Below are positions 49,401-61,700 of a DNA stretch of 64,000 nt, one piece after another. Origin of the DNA: Climacteris rufus. Its lineage: Eukaryota; Chordata; Aves; Passeriformes; Climacteridae. Location: contig VZRZ01001307.1 of NCBI GenBank assembly GCA_013398175.1, positions 1 through 64,000 on the forward strand, read 5' to 3'. Made by a program: the position numbers and the translations under genes. The notes under the pieces are model-generated. The model ran no database searches. It saw nothing but the letters and a program-made list of their open reading frames with translations, and had not been told where the DNA came from. The stretch's first letter is position 1. Each line of letters opens with the position of its first letter.

Positions 49401-52400
49401 TGGTCTGCAGCAGCACACACAATGTCCCAGGCAGGCCCTGCTCTCTGTGCATGCTCTCATTCACTCCAAAACCTGTTGGTGACCTGCAGACTCACATACT
49501 CCTGTGTCTCCTGCTCACACCCTCACCATGGGCTCAGCAGCTGCAGGGGGGTGTCTGGGAAAGCCAAGCACAGAGCCTGGTCTCTGTTCATAGGCCAGTC
49601 TGAGCAACATCTTCAGATCACTTCAGAAGCATTTCATGTACTGACTGGAGGGGCAGGGAGAGCATGGGCTCCTAAAGAGGCAATGGACAGCGCAGAATGG
49701 ACTCAGGGAGTGGCAGTTTTCCCTAGGAAAGCTGTGATTCAGTCCTCCTCAAAATGGGCCAATGACTAACGCATTTCCTCTCCTTCTCTGGGGCTGCAAA
49801 TGTGGAGTCTTTGCTCCAGTGAAACCTGCTGTGATCCAGGAGAGCTAAATTCATCTCTATACATGCAAGGCAAATGGAAGCCATGAGATACATTTTGACC
49901 CTCCTTACAACAAGGGCTTTTTTTCCAGGGATTTTTTGAAACAGTGACTGGGAGGGTCCTTCAGCAGTCAGCATGCAGTAAGATCGCTCAAGCCCATGAG
50001 AAAATAGGAGCCTGAAGGAATAATCCAAAAGCCTGAAGCCTGTAACTCTGTCTGAGGAGCTGCAGAACTTGGAGGTGGGAGCATTTCAGGTGCTCCCAGT
50101 AGACACCTCTGGCCAGGACGCATTGTGCAGAGCCTGACTTCGCTGGCAGCACAGCCCCATCTCACAGCCCTGCAGATCTTGCTGAGAGGAGTCTGTACCT
50201 CAATACTCCTGCAGCCTCTCCAGAAGGATGCCTGGCTGAGGGGTTCCAGCCTGTGGCTGAATATCACCAGTGGCACTGGAGGCTTTACAACCCATGAAAT
50301 CTTGAGAGCCACCAAGACTTGTGCAAAGTGGAGCAGAGGCTCAATCTGCCCTGTCCAGGTGAAAGTGGAGCAGCCTTGGAATTGACTGCTCATCTCCATG
50401 CTGCTCTGCCTCTCCTGGTGATGCTGCCACCTGGGCCCACATCAGCTCCCCCAGGGCTGTGTGTGTAACAGGGAAATGACGAAGATCCTTGTTCAGAGAT
50501 CTGGAGTTCAGAGCAGCTTTGAATTGCTGACCCCTCCTGCTCCTCCCCATGGATGCTGAGCCCAGTGGAGCTCCAGATACACAGTCAGATTAGGGGGACC
50601 ATGGAAACATCTCTTTATTCTAGATAAGAAGGCAGGTCATCTGCTTCCTGCTATTTGCATTAGAAAATAAATACTCTAGAAGATGAGCCTAAACATTAGG
50701 CCTAAAGCCACTGTATGACGGCCAAACTCTGAATTTCCAGGTTATCCCTCTGCAGCATGCCAGGTGTACATTCCCAGCTACCAGCACTCCAATGCAAGGG
50801 GGACATCCCATGGTGAGCAGCATCCAGCTCAACCACCAAGTCAGACAGCTTTAGGCACTGGGTTCCTGGAGGAGGGGGCCTGTAGTGGGCACACACCTGC
50901 ACAACACTGAGCGAGCCAAGGGCCACCTCCCAGGCGCAAAGAGGACTCAAGGGATGGGTAACAGCCTCCCTGTGCTTTTCTGGGTGCTTGCCCCACATTG
51001 GGGTGCAGGTATCTCTGTGGCCAGTCACGGTGAGCTGCCCTCCTGGACAGGTCACACCCTGTGGCAGCTTCACTGCCATGAGCAGGTGGTTTTGCCAGTG
51101 CTGGCAGACACTGGAACTCCTCTGCAGAGTCCGGTTGCTCATCCGTCCCCTCTGCAGCCACAGACTTCCAGGCCGCAGGAAAGGGCCTTGCCTGTGCCGT
51201 GTGGTGCAGAGCTTTACACAGCCCAGAGATCCTGCCTGGGCCCTGCAGACAGAAAGGGCTTTTCCAAGGAAAAACAGGACAGGAAAGACCTAGTAATCCT
51301 GTGAAAGAAACACCAGCACATTCCTCCAGGCAAACGGTTACGTGACAGGCGGCAGAGACGCTCCCCAAAGCCGACAAGTACCATGTGTGGAAATTTCAGC
51401 TTCAGCTCTGCAGCAGGGCTATAATCATGGCCAGCCCTGCCAAGAATTTGGGCCTCTGCTCCACGGCTGGGGCCACATGTTTTGTGCCCTCTGCCCGCTC
51501 TGGCCTCGGTTCAGAGGTGCACCCCACAGTTGCCCATGAGCCAGGGTGGTCCTGGCTCCAGTGTGGAGCTCTGACGTGCTCTTTGCAGGTCCTGCTCCAG
51601 CCCAGGACACTGGGGTGAGGGGCACATGGGGGTGACTGCTGGAGTTACACATCTCCATCCTACTAGAACTGGGGAGGAGTAGCCACCCAGCATCCCTGTC
51701 CCTCCTGCTGCCTCCATGCAGTGGAGAAACACAGATTATTGTGGGGTCTAGAACAAGTTCAGGCAGTGGTGAGGGATCACTGGGGTACCTGGTTCTATCC
51801 AATGCCTGCAAGAGCCACTTGGGCCACACTGCCACCAGGGAACAGCCTGGTGGTACTTTGGGATAGGCAGCTTGTTGGCATTGGGGCTGGCATAGAAAGG
51901 GTTCAGAGCTTGGAGATGTCCCAGCCCAGGTCCTGCATGTGTAGCCAAGTTTTGCAGGGAGCTCCAGAACACACAGCCCAGCCTGGGACAGCTCTGACAG
52001 CAGAGAGAACAAGCCAGAAGCCATGAAATGCTGTTCTTAGGATATAGTGGAGTCAGAGAAATTCTGGACAGCAGTGATGGAAATGGAGAAGGGTGAAGCT
52101 GCTGCTGCTGTGTGAGATATCTGCCCTGGAGAGGTACAGGCTGAGGCAGGAGCCAGCAGGGTTAACAGGCTCACAGGGGTGATGGCAGCATCAGATGCTG
52201 TTGGTTCCCCAGCCCTGCTGTGCCAGAAGCAGGGCACAGGATGAAACTGTCAGGAGACCAATTTGCAATGTATGAAAACCCTTCTTTATACAACCACTAA
52301 TGAGTATCTGAGCATGGGCTGCCATGAGAGGTTGTAAAAACACGTACCACCATCAGTTCAAAACAAAATTAGACAAATATATTGATTAATTAGATGAATA

Positions 52401-53710
52401 AGTTAATTAGATCCCTGTTAAAAAGTGAATATAGCAACGGAGGGGTTTCAGGGAAGCACGTGTCAGAGCCCTGAGCAGGACTGAGGCTTCCCTGAAGGAG
52501 GGACAGTGTTTAACTCAAGAGAGGGCCAAATTGCAGCTCATCCTCACCTACACTCCCAGGGCTGCTGCCCATGCAACTGCTGGGCCTTGCTGGCAAACCT
52601 GCTCTGTGGAGCAGGGAAAATAAATCTGTGTACAGCTAGGAGAGGTGCCTGGTGTGACATGACTGACAGACATGAAAATCGTTTACAGTAAAAGTCTGGA
52701 CAAGTCCAATACAAAAACCCCACACGTGTGTGTCACAAGCTCTCTTCCCAAACATCAGGAAGTACCAGCCCTAATCTCCCAAAATACTGAAGAGATCATT
52801 ACAAATCAAAGCCATGAATCCAACAAGGAGAATCATCAATACCAGATGCAGCAGGGAGAAGAGGGATTTACACAGCATGAGGAATGGGGCTGGCACAAGA
52901 GTGTGGCTGTCAGAGTGTCCTGGGGCTTCACACCTTCTGAAGAGGGTGGTGGATCTTGAGTCAGTGAACAAGGGACAGAACAGTGCTCCAGAAAGCAAGG
53001 ACTGGACTGCATCACAGGTGTCCATAACAGCTGTTCCAAAGGGTGGCCTGGTCTGTAAAATATCTTAGACTGCTCCAGGAAGGTGCCATGAGATGGCACC
53101 TTCAACACCATGTGAAGGTCTCTAGTTCTATGAAAATGTGAATTGAGCATCTAAGGTCACCTGAACTGGTTCTCAGCACCACGATCCTGGTGGTCCATCT
53201 CCAACAGCAGAGATATAAACATGAACAGGAGGTGGCTTTTAAGCAGAACTATCTAAAGAAAAGAGCCACTGCTTTACTTTTTTCTTTGGAAGGATAATCT
53301 GATACCAGATTTCTCCCACTTCCCTTCCCCCCACATGCTCCATCTTCCCTGATAGACACCCTGGTGGCTAATTTTCTGAGGAAAATTAGGGAAATCCAAA
53401 GAAACCTCCCACTCAAATATGTTCTCTGCAGCAGTAGATGGAAAAACAGTGAAAAGATCTCAGTGTCACAGCAGCTGAGTTCAGCTTCTAGAAAAATGCC
53501 TCCAGCTGTACTGCTTTCCTCAGTGCATTCACTACAGGTTTCCATGTCTCATGATTTGCCTTCTGGAAAGGTGTCACCAGGAAATTTGTCACCACTTGAT
53601 GTCTGAGAAAGCAAAAGAGAGGGGAAGGAAGTCTGTGGGAGCGGCTGTGATGGGACAGTGGCAGGGCTGAGGGTCATGGGCCAGGTGCAGCTGCTGTGGG
53701 AGCATTTCTG

Positions 53711-53764
<54 letters not shown>

Positions 53765-56700
53765 ACGTGTTGTGTGGGAGTCCCGCAGGAACCACGGTGA
53801 CGGGAAGAGGCACCAAAGGCAGGCAAGTAGACAGACAATAAAGAGGCTCTTTTTTCTTTCATGAGCTCTCATCCCCTGTGGCAGGTTTATAACAGTTGAC
53901 TCCAGTGGTGCTGGGCCTGTGGAGCTGGGAAGTCGTTACCCATCTGGGAGCTGGCAGGGAGTGCGAACATTCACCTGGGACAGGGCCCAAAGCGTCACCT
54001 TTCCAGAGCCTTGAACTTTCTGGATGAATGACTTAGTTTAGATTAAAGGAATCAACAAAACCAAGTGCAAGGCATTCTCTGCTGGTAAAACAGGATCAGC
54101 ACTGCCTGTGCTGCCAGCAGACTCCTGGGAATTTAAAGGAGTAGACAGAAAGCAAATACATGTAAAGGCAGAAATCCCAATTACTGGGTGATGTGCTTGG
54201 GCCAGGAGGATGCACGGTCAGAAAGATTTCTTGGTTTTGAAGACACACTCATGTTTTGATAGCTCAGTTACATTTTTTCCCCAGTAACTACCAAGGAAAA
54301 AGAAACTGTCTGCTCAGAGATTATCTCTGCAGTGATATGTGGAAAGCAAAGCAGAGCTGTAAAATATCTACAGTTAGGGATCAGGATCTGGAAGAAGAAA
54401 ACAGGAAACATGAACCCAGTGGAAACCCAAAGATAAATGATCATCCATCTAAGGAGAGTTGGAGACAGGGAGATATTTCCTGCTAAAGAAAGGAGGGTTT
54501 GTGGAAGTTACACCTCATCTTATACATCAGGAGAAGACTTTCCATCCAGGAATGAGGCAAAAAAATTACTGCCTACCTTGGGGAAAAGGAGAGAGAGGGC
54601 AGGGGGAGCATTTTAGCTCTGCAGACAGCGCTGTAATGCATGTGATATGGAGAGCTGTGACACGGGGAGCAGACCCGTGACAGAGCTGGCAGGGAGTGCT
54701 CGGGTCCTGTGGCAGAGTTATTTTTCTCTGCAGTAAGCTGAGGTCAGTGAGGGGACACTGCTACCCATCCCCTTCTAAGAGCTGAGCTGTGCTTCGTGGT
54801 GGGACAGGCGGCAGAGCTGTGCTGGGGTCAGCTGCTGCAGGGAGCCGTGGAGGCACCAGCACGGGCACAGCACGGGCACAGCACAGCCACTCAACGCTGC
54901 TAAGACCACTCAGCATCCCAGGCAACAGGAGCAGATGGAGGTGTCTGGAGGAATAAACACCATAGGGAACTGAAGACACTGTCCAACCTGCGAGGCAGTG
55001 ATTTCCCTTCCTGCCCCCACAGTCCTTCTGGATTGACTCCTCCAATGGTCATGGGAACCTTCCCATCATCAGTGCATTTCTGCAGTGGAAGATGCACCTG
55101 GCATTTCCCAGCTCTTCAGCTTGTGCCATTGTAACCCTCGTGGTTCCAGAAGGGAGCATTTAGAGAATGGCTGCTTGCACTTAATCCATCCAATCTCATC
55201 TGTTTGGGGTGTGCATACACCCCAAATTACTGTGGACTCGAAGGGTTGGCACTGTTCTGTGCCTACTGACACCACAGCCAAGGGGGGAGTGCAGGAGGCT
55301 GGGAAAAATCCTCACCCCATGACACCAGGAGGCAGAAATCCCATTGGCTCCAAAGGAGCAAGGGTTTCACTTACTCTTTTTCAGGCTGCACTTTGTCCCA
55401 CTTGGGAATTTTTTCAAAACAACATCCAAGAGAGCTGCCACGACCCAGGAGACTGGAATGTGTCCCTGGGAAAGCCTCCCTGGCACTGCCACAGAGCAGA
55501 GCACAGCACAGCCATCCCTTCTGAGGGGAGCATGGCCGAACCTGCCACTCTGCCCTGCCTGTGGTGCAACGTGACCACAGTCCCCAAACGAGCCCTCCCA
55601 ACAATTGCAATCATGCACAGCATGTTTGTTCCCCTGCTCTCCCATCTGCCTCTTGCTGAAAATGTGCTGGCCCTGGATGTGGATCACACATACCCAGGAC
55701 TGGATCCAGCTGTACTGAGTTGGGAAGACAGCCCAGATTTATGGCACAAGCTGAATGGCCCATGCCTCGCAGTGGCAAGGGTGGGGTGCTGTTGATGCCT
55801 CAGAAACCCCATAAATCCTCCCCAAAAGGCACTGACTCTCCCAGCAGCACTGCCCTCGTGGCAGTGGGTCTTTGGCTCCCAGCATCTGAGTGCTCTTGGA
55901 GCAAAGAGCAGCCAGTGTAGGGAGCCTTGTCTTGGGATGTCTCAGAGCCCTGACAAAACCCAACAAGCTGGATGACTGACTGTGCCAGGCACTAAAAACC
56001 AGCTATTGCTGAAAAGTCTCCTTCCTCAGTGTCTGGATCAGTGCTTGGTTCCCTTCTCTTCTCCAAGCCCAGCTGCCTGCTTGCCTCCCTGCCCACCCCT
56101 GGAAAACTTGCATGGTTTTATGCCTGCATCTGGCTTTGCATGTGTTAAAACCAGAGCAGGACTGCATGAAGCCCCTGGCGAGATGCAGCTGAGGAGGGTT
56201 CCCCCATCAAGCCTTCTTTGGACGATTTAGAGCTAAAGATGCTTTTTCTCTCTATGTTTTGCTCTGGTATCTCGTAGGTCATTTTTTTCTTTACTTGAGT
56301 GTGTTATTTTAACCTCATGCCACTGTATAATACGAGAAACATAATGAATAATAGTACCAGGCTCTTCAACTATTTGCTCAGTGTTTCCCTGGGGTTTGAC
56401 ACATGCTTGCTTTCCTATCCTCATTCTCTGTCAGTCTTTTCCAGCAAGGAGAGCCTGTGCTCTTTGCCTGTGCCAGGAATGCCATCAGCACCTCTGTGTC
56501 TGAGGAGGAAGGACATCCCCCAGCTGCAGCACAGTGCTCACATTCACACTGTGTGGCTGTGCTGAGGTCAAAGGTGCCAAACACAGAGATGAGGCCTGAA
56601 GACACAATGGTGGCTCTCTTGGGTTTGCTCTGCAGCAAAAGCCAAGAAAGAACCAAGAGGAGTCTCCAAAATCCAAGCCAGGCCCTGACTCACAGGTCTA

Positions 56701-57639
56701 CAAGGTGTCCATGCTCCCCCAGGTTCCCTGTTCTCTCGTAGCCAGACTTTGTGCCTTACAAGGAGTGGAAAATGAGCACCTTGACCCCAAAAGCCAGCAG
56801 GTGCACCAGGCCCTTTGCAGGGAATCTGTGACCTCCTAGATCAGGTCTCTCCCGCCTCGGCTGGGATTGCTGTCCTGGTGTCCATGGCAGAGGAGGACTT
56901 CTCTTATACCACAGAGCATTCCACTGTCCCTTTTTCATATTTGGATTGTTCCAGTGGATTTGGAGCAAGCATGACTATGTTGGGGGATTACAGCTTCCAT
57001 ACATGAGCAGTGGGGAAGAAAAGGATATGAATTCCCACATTTTTCTGGCTTGTCTGGCACACTCAGCACCTAGTCTCGAGGAAGACACCTTATACCAAAA
57101 GGAGGGAATGTCTCCTTAGCTTCTCAGGCCTTCTCAGCCTTTGTGCAGAACTGGAGTTCTTAATTTTGGCATTAAATCCTAACCAGTAATGACAAAGTTG
57201 GGAAAACTCAGCCCTGAATTCTGATGGCTTTGGAGGACAAGCTGTCCTCCTGCCCCCATATTTGACTCCCCGGACCTCTCACATTCTTGACCCGATCCCC
57301 CATACCTGCTGGGTGATGTTCCTCCTACCCTGTCAATGTTCTGGCCAACCTTCTGGGGGTTGTTATCTATCCTCTCCCTTGTCTGAGGCTGACCCAGGCT
57401 GCAGCTCTCAGCTCTTGTCAGTCTCTTTGTGGAAGCCGAGACTTTAAGAGTAGCCTGAGAGTGTGAAGAGGTGTCTTGGGCCAGGTTTCTCAGTTTCAGC
57501 AGGAGTTCATGAGTCCTTTTTATTGGCCCCGCCCCAAGGTGGCATCTTCATGCTGGAAACAGCAGCCACTGATGGAACTACTGCACAGTGGTCACAGGTT
57601 GGGAGGCTGAGACATGGAAAGCAGAGTCTCCCCTACAAA
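46483..57639. other. Unique noncoding stretch, 46.5-57.6 kb
   Basis: No gene is recognised and no CR1 was found over about 11 kb. Weak coding-like pieces are a cysteine-rich frame ending at 47800 and a possible exon with a CAG/GTGAAA donor at 50358; both are described in the findings. Moderate CpG clustering occurs at 50900-51560 and 54620-54900 without reaching island density. The (CTG)17 tract is at 53713. A 236-codon open frame at 55085-55795 is rejected. Confidence 0.45.
53713..53763. repeat. Pure (CTG)17 / (CAG)17 trinucleotide repeat
   Basis: Seventeen uninterrupted CTG units, followed directly by CACGTG (53764-53769), a perfect E-box. Depending on strand and frame it would read as poly-Gln, poly-Ser, poly-Ala, poly-Leu or poly-Cys; frames up to about 107 codons are open through it on both strands. 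None has a recognisable flanking protein sequence, so no coding role is claimed. Purity suggests a recent and length-variable repeat. Confidence 0.98.
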
Positions 57640-57890
57640 TGGCTGGAACCTGAAAATCAGCACACAAGATTTTATAAAGAATTGGTCCTTGAGCTCCGCC
57701 CCATTCATGTTTATTTTTAACAAAAGTTGGAATATTGTTCCAAAGGACTGGAAAAGGCCAACAGTGTACAAATATTTACAGAGCATAGAATAAACTGTCA
57801 GCCTCTAACTTGACATCAGTCCCAGCTGAAATTGTGGCAAGCTGATACAAGACTACTCAGAGACAATCAAAAGCTGTTTCTGCTCTTAAA
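57640..57890 (+). mobile_element. Ancient CR1-type reverse transcriptase remnant
   Basis: The plus-strand translation, with stops and frame loss, follows the CR1 linker and start of the RT domain: FYKELVLEL at about 57672-57698, then LEYCSKGLEKANSVQIF at about 57729-57778, matching the usual 'LESGxVPEDWKKANVxPIF' block. PLT and HQSQLKLW at about 57799-57830 replace the 'RPVSLTSxxGKxxE' block. Nucleotides 'GACTGGAAAAGGCCAACAGT' (about 57747) and 'CAGCCTCTAACTTGACATCA' (about 57800) carry the match. It is far older than the CR1 at 58343. Identification is by family knowledge, not alignment. Confidence 0.65.
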
Positions 57891-58342
57891 GCATGAATTC
57901 AATAGATAATTTTATGGATTTTGGTCTGTAAACACCCTAGCCTTCCCTAAAGGGTGAAACTTGGTGATATTTTATTCTTGAGATGACCAAAAATGACATT
58001 TGCACTGCTAAGTGGATCTAACTGTGCTCAACAGTCAGAGCCTGAAATGTGCCTGCTAATAGAGTGTCATCCTCTGATGGTGCTGCAGGAGTTTCTGGGG
58101 TGAGGTACGTTGCTGTCCCACACAATACAAGCTCTTTAACAGTGATCTAGGAAAAATGTTTCTTGTTGGGGAAAAAATATTTGCTGCTGTGGCTTTCAAA
58201 GCTGAAGAAAAGTGTAGTAGAAAAACAACATAATTTGGTGCACACAGCATTTGAAAGGTTGAGGTTTGGTCACTGAGGCAAACTGGTTACTAACCAAACT
58301 GAGGATTTGGTTAACTGGGCATTACAGACCCTGCATTTTAAT
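57891..58342. other. Gap between two CR1 copies
   Basis: No gene or repeat is recognised. It may include more of the ancient CR1, too decayed to see. 'TTGGGGAAAAAATATTTGCTGCTG' type AT-rich sequence lies around 58168. Confidence 0.4.
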
Positions 58343-58776
58343 GTAGAATCACAGGCTGGAAAAGCCCTCCAAGATCATTGAGTTCAACCTGTGCCTGATC
58401 TCCACCTTGACCCCCAGCCCAAAGCACTGAGAGCCACGTCCAGTTGTCCCTTGGATACCTCCAGGGATGGGGGCTCCACCTTCCTGGACAGCCCCTTCCA
58501 ATGTTTAACCACTTCTTTAGTGACCCCTTCCAATGTTTAACCACTTCTTTCCTGATATTCAATCTAAACCTCTTCTGGCACAGCTTGGGGCCATTTCCTC
58601 TCATCCTGTTCCTTGTTCCCTGGCAGTGGAACACTCATGTCAGAGAGTTGTGCAGAGCCAGAAGGTGCCCCCTGAGCCTCCTTTTCTCCAGGCTGAGCCC
58701 CCCCAGCTCCGTCAGCTGCTCCTCATATGAGTGACTCTCTAGACCCTTCCCCAGCTCCGTTCCCTTCTCTGGACTG
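58343..58776 (-). mobile_element. CR1 LINE 3' fragment, minus strand, with internal duplication
   Basis: It starts at its 3' end with 'TAGAATCACAGGCTGGAAAA' at about 58343 (terminal octamer type), then shows the reverse complement of CR1: 'AAGATCATTGAGTTCAACCT' at about 58371, 'TGGGGGCTCCACCTTCCTGG' at about 58468, 'TGGGGCCATTTCCTCTCATC' at about 58588 and 'TTTTCTCCAGGCTGAGCCCC' at about 58681. A segment of the 'CCCCTTCCAATG' region is present twice (see next entry). About 435 bases survive, so this is among the longer copies here. Open frames inside it are not genes. Confidence 0.95.
58492..58550. repeat. Two-copy tandem duplication inside CR1, period 32
   Basis: The 27 bases starting CCCCTTCCAATGTTTAACCA at 58492-58518 are repeated identically at 58524-58550, separated by 'AGTGA'. 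The CR1 consensus has this segment once. Perfect identity of the two copies points to a duplication younger than the insertion. Confidence 0.95.
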
Positions 58777-61700
58777 AAGTCAGATGAATTTTGTACTTTA
58801 AGAAGGAAGATGAAGGTGTCATGGACAGGACTGTGCACTCTACCCTGGAAAGCCATGACCTTAAAAGTGACTTTGGGGTCACTGCTGAGAACATCAGCAA
58901 ATATTGCCTGAGTGATGCTGTCTCCATGTGGGAATGCAATCTGGCCTGCAGAGACTGGGTAACATTGAGTCTGAGGAGAGTGTCAAAGTTATCTGTTTAT
59001 GACATTGATAAGACTGCACTGGAAGAGCCTTCCCATTTTTAGCCTTATGAGTTTCTTTTAAGATACTGAAAAATGAAAAAATAAAAGGGTTCTGAAACGA
59101 GCTACAGAAAAACATTGTGTCTAAAGGGCATGTTTTAGTGAGAGATTAAAGTAGGTCAATTAATTTAACTTATCCAAGAAAATATGATGAAGTGACTGAA
59201 CAGTGTTTATAAGGCCACATTTCCACAAGAAGAATCTTTGATTTAATGGAAAAATAAGGAATAGGGCTTATGGCTGGTGGTGGATGTGAGAAGATGCGAG
59301 CTGTAACAGAGATGTCACAGGACCAGATCACAGAGAGCTCACAAAAGCAGCACCTCAGCTGGGGGATATGGTGGCTGCTCCTTTTCCCGACAGAGTGTGT
59401 CTGGACCCCATTTTTTACCAAACTAGTGCTGGAGAGGTGCACATGGACATTCCTGGTCGTGATCCCTGCCCTGACTTGCAGCCAGAGATTGTTGAATCTG
59501 GTCTGAAAAGCAAAGGCTTGTTGTGCTGCCTGTTCCCTGGAATTGTGCTGTGATGCTGGAAAGCATCCGGAGGAGTCATAATGCTGATGCATTAGACCCC
59601 AGCAGTGATGGCTGAATTTGCAGGCTGTGGGAAGTACTGACTGCTCCAAGTCCAGGTATGTGACAGCATCTTAAATTAAGACTGTGAATTCATCTTTTGC
59701 TGCAATATAAGGCAGCAACCAACTTCCTTGGCAAGAGGATTTAACTCAACTAACAATAAATTAGCATTTCTTCCATGCCAACAGCTGGTTACAGGTTGTA
59801 CTTAAGCGTGGAAACACAGATTGTCAGAAATAATAGGGATCCACCCTTATTGCTGCAGCTTGACAGCTTTTGAGCGATGTGGAAATACACAGGGTATAAA
59901 AGCAGCTGGATCTTCCTGGCTGGGCATTCCTAGGGAATGACAGCAGCTGGCATTGCATAGAGGAGAAAACATGATGCTTTGGCAGGCCTGGATGCTTCTG
60001 AGCTCTGGCTGGACAGAAGCAGGGGACTGGGTATGATCTTGGAGGCCCTTGCATGTCAGTGGCTGCTCTGAGTAAATGTGCTGGGTGATTTGTTATCTTG
60101 ACCTCAAACAGCAGAATGTTTGCTGGCACGTTTTCAGTTCCAAGCATGCAGGATATGTGCTTTCAAACTGCAAGAGCTCTCCTTGAGATGGGAACACGGG
60201 ATCTGCCTGTCAGGTTTCTGTGGGCTGAGGCACAGGTGCTTATCAGAGACTGCAGTGCTTGGGGGCAGCTCTCCGTGGGGGTGTGCAGCATTCCCAGGTC
60301 CACATGCCAAACTTGTGACAGACACATCCCTCCATGGCCCTTCTAGCTTCTTACGCACAACAGCACTACATGACAGGATACAAAATGAGCTCGGTCCCTT
60401 TGCTTGGTGGCCAGAGCAGATGGTAGGAATCTTCTAGAGGCCAACACGAGGCATTTGGACTCTGAATCCTATTTTCTTCTCACTCTCTTGAGCACCAGGG
60501 ATTATAGGCTTAGGCAAGTCAGCTGGGGATAACAAAGCTGTGTCCAAGGGCATGAGTAGAAAATGGGGAGGAAAATCTCTCCAAAACCTATTCCTCAACT
60601 CCAAAGAAAACATGAAGCAGCAGCATATAGCATCAGTTAATTCTCCTGCCACTGTTTTGGAGCCTGATGTTTACGTTCATGTGCCGGCTCACATAACACA
60701 ATGTATAGCTCTTGACTCCAGCCCTGAGGACAGGACATGAGCGCAGCCAGGCCGTGTTACCTTGGAGAAGGATTCAACAAAAAAGAGGCTGTCCTGAGGC
60801 TGTGGCTCCACCTGGCAGAGCACCTTCTAAGGTGTTTGGTAACAGAGGATGTGCCCACATTGGCCCCTGTTTGAGGCATTGGCTGTCTGGGGGGAGCTGG
60901 ACAGAGCAGGACCTCCCATTCCATAGCAGTGGCCTTCCTCCAGGTTTCCCTTCCACCTCCTAACTGGGATGAAGCCCAAAGACAAGGTCTGAGCCAGCTC
61001 AGTGCCAGCCCACCATGCACCCCACCACTGCCTTGAGGACAAGGGGATGCGGGTCAAGCAACCCTCTCTGAAGACTGTTATTACCACTGTGAAATCATCT
61101 GCACATGACCCAAAGCAGGTAATAGTTATTACAGCCTACAAATACAAGAAAACACCTCCCAGCCCCCCCTAACACCCCTCTGTGTCCCATGGCCCATCAG
61201 AACTGCAGCCCATGGCAGAGCACACCAAGGCTGCCTGGCTCAGCACCATCCTGCTTGGGCAAGCATCACACCACGGAAGAAGCACCAAGTATTAGCATCC
61301 AAAACAGGTGCCTCTTCAACTGGGTTTACAACTGTAGTTCCCTACTCAGAAGTACCCCAGTTCCCTCCAAAAACTCTTATCTAGGCTCAGTGGTACAAAG
61401 CACCCAGTGTTTTGACAATGAATAATGATCCTCTGCAGGATTCTAGTGCCTTCATTGTGATAAGAGAGGAAAGGCTGCTCAGAAATTGATGTCAGCTGCC
61501 TGTTCAAACCCCACAAATACAACCCTGGTGCCCCTCTTACAAAAGGAAATGAATTATTCTGAAGTTTCAACATTATACAAATCTGAGAGTGGCCCCTAAG
61601 CATATCTGGTATGGCACGGCATGGCGTGGCAAGGCAAATACATGGGTGATCCTGTTCCTGGGTATTCACATTGGTAGGGCAATTGATGGAAACATCTGTG

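Noticed and set aside
53549..53872. Poly-Gln, poly-Ala and poly-Ser proteins
   Set aside because: All are readings of the same (CTG)17 tract in different frames. None has a supported gene structure.
55085..55795. 236-codon plus-strand open frame
   Set aside because: Rich in Pro, Cys, His and Trp without pattern, and overlapping frames on both strands are open as well, as is usual for GC-richer noncoding DNA.
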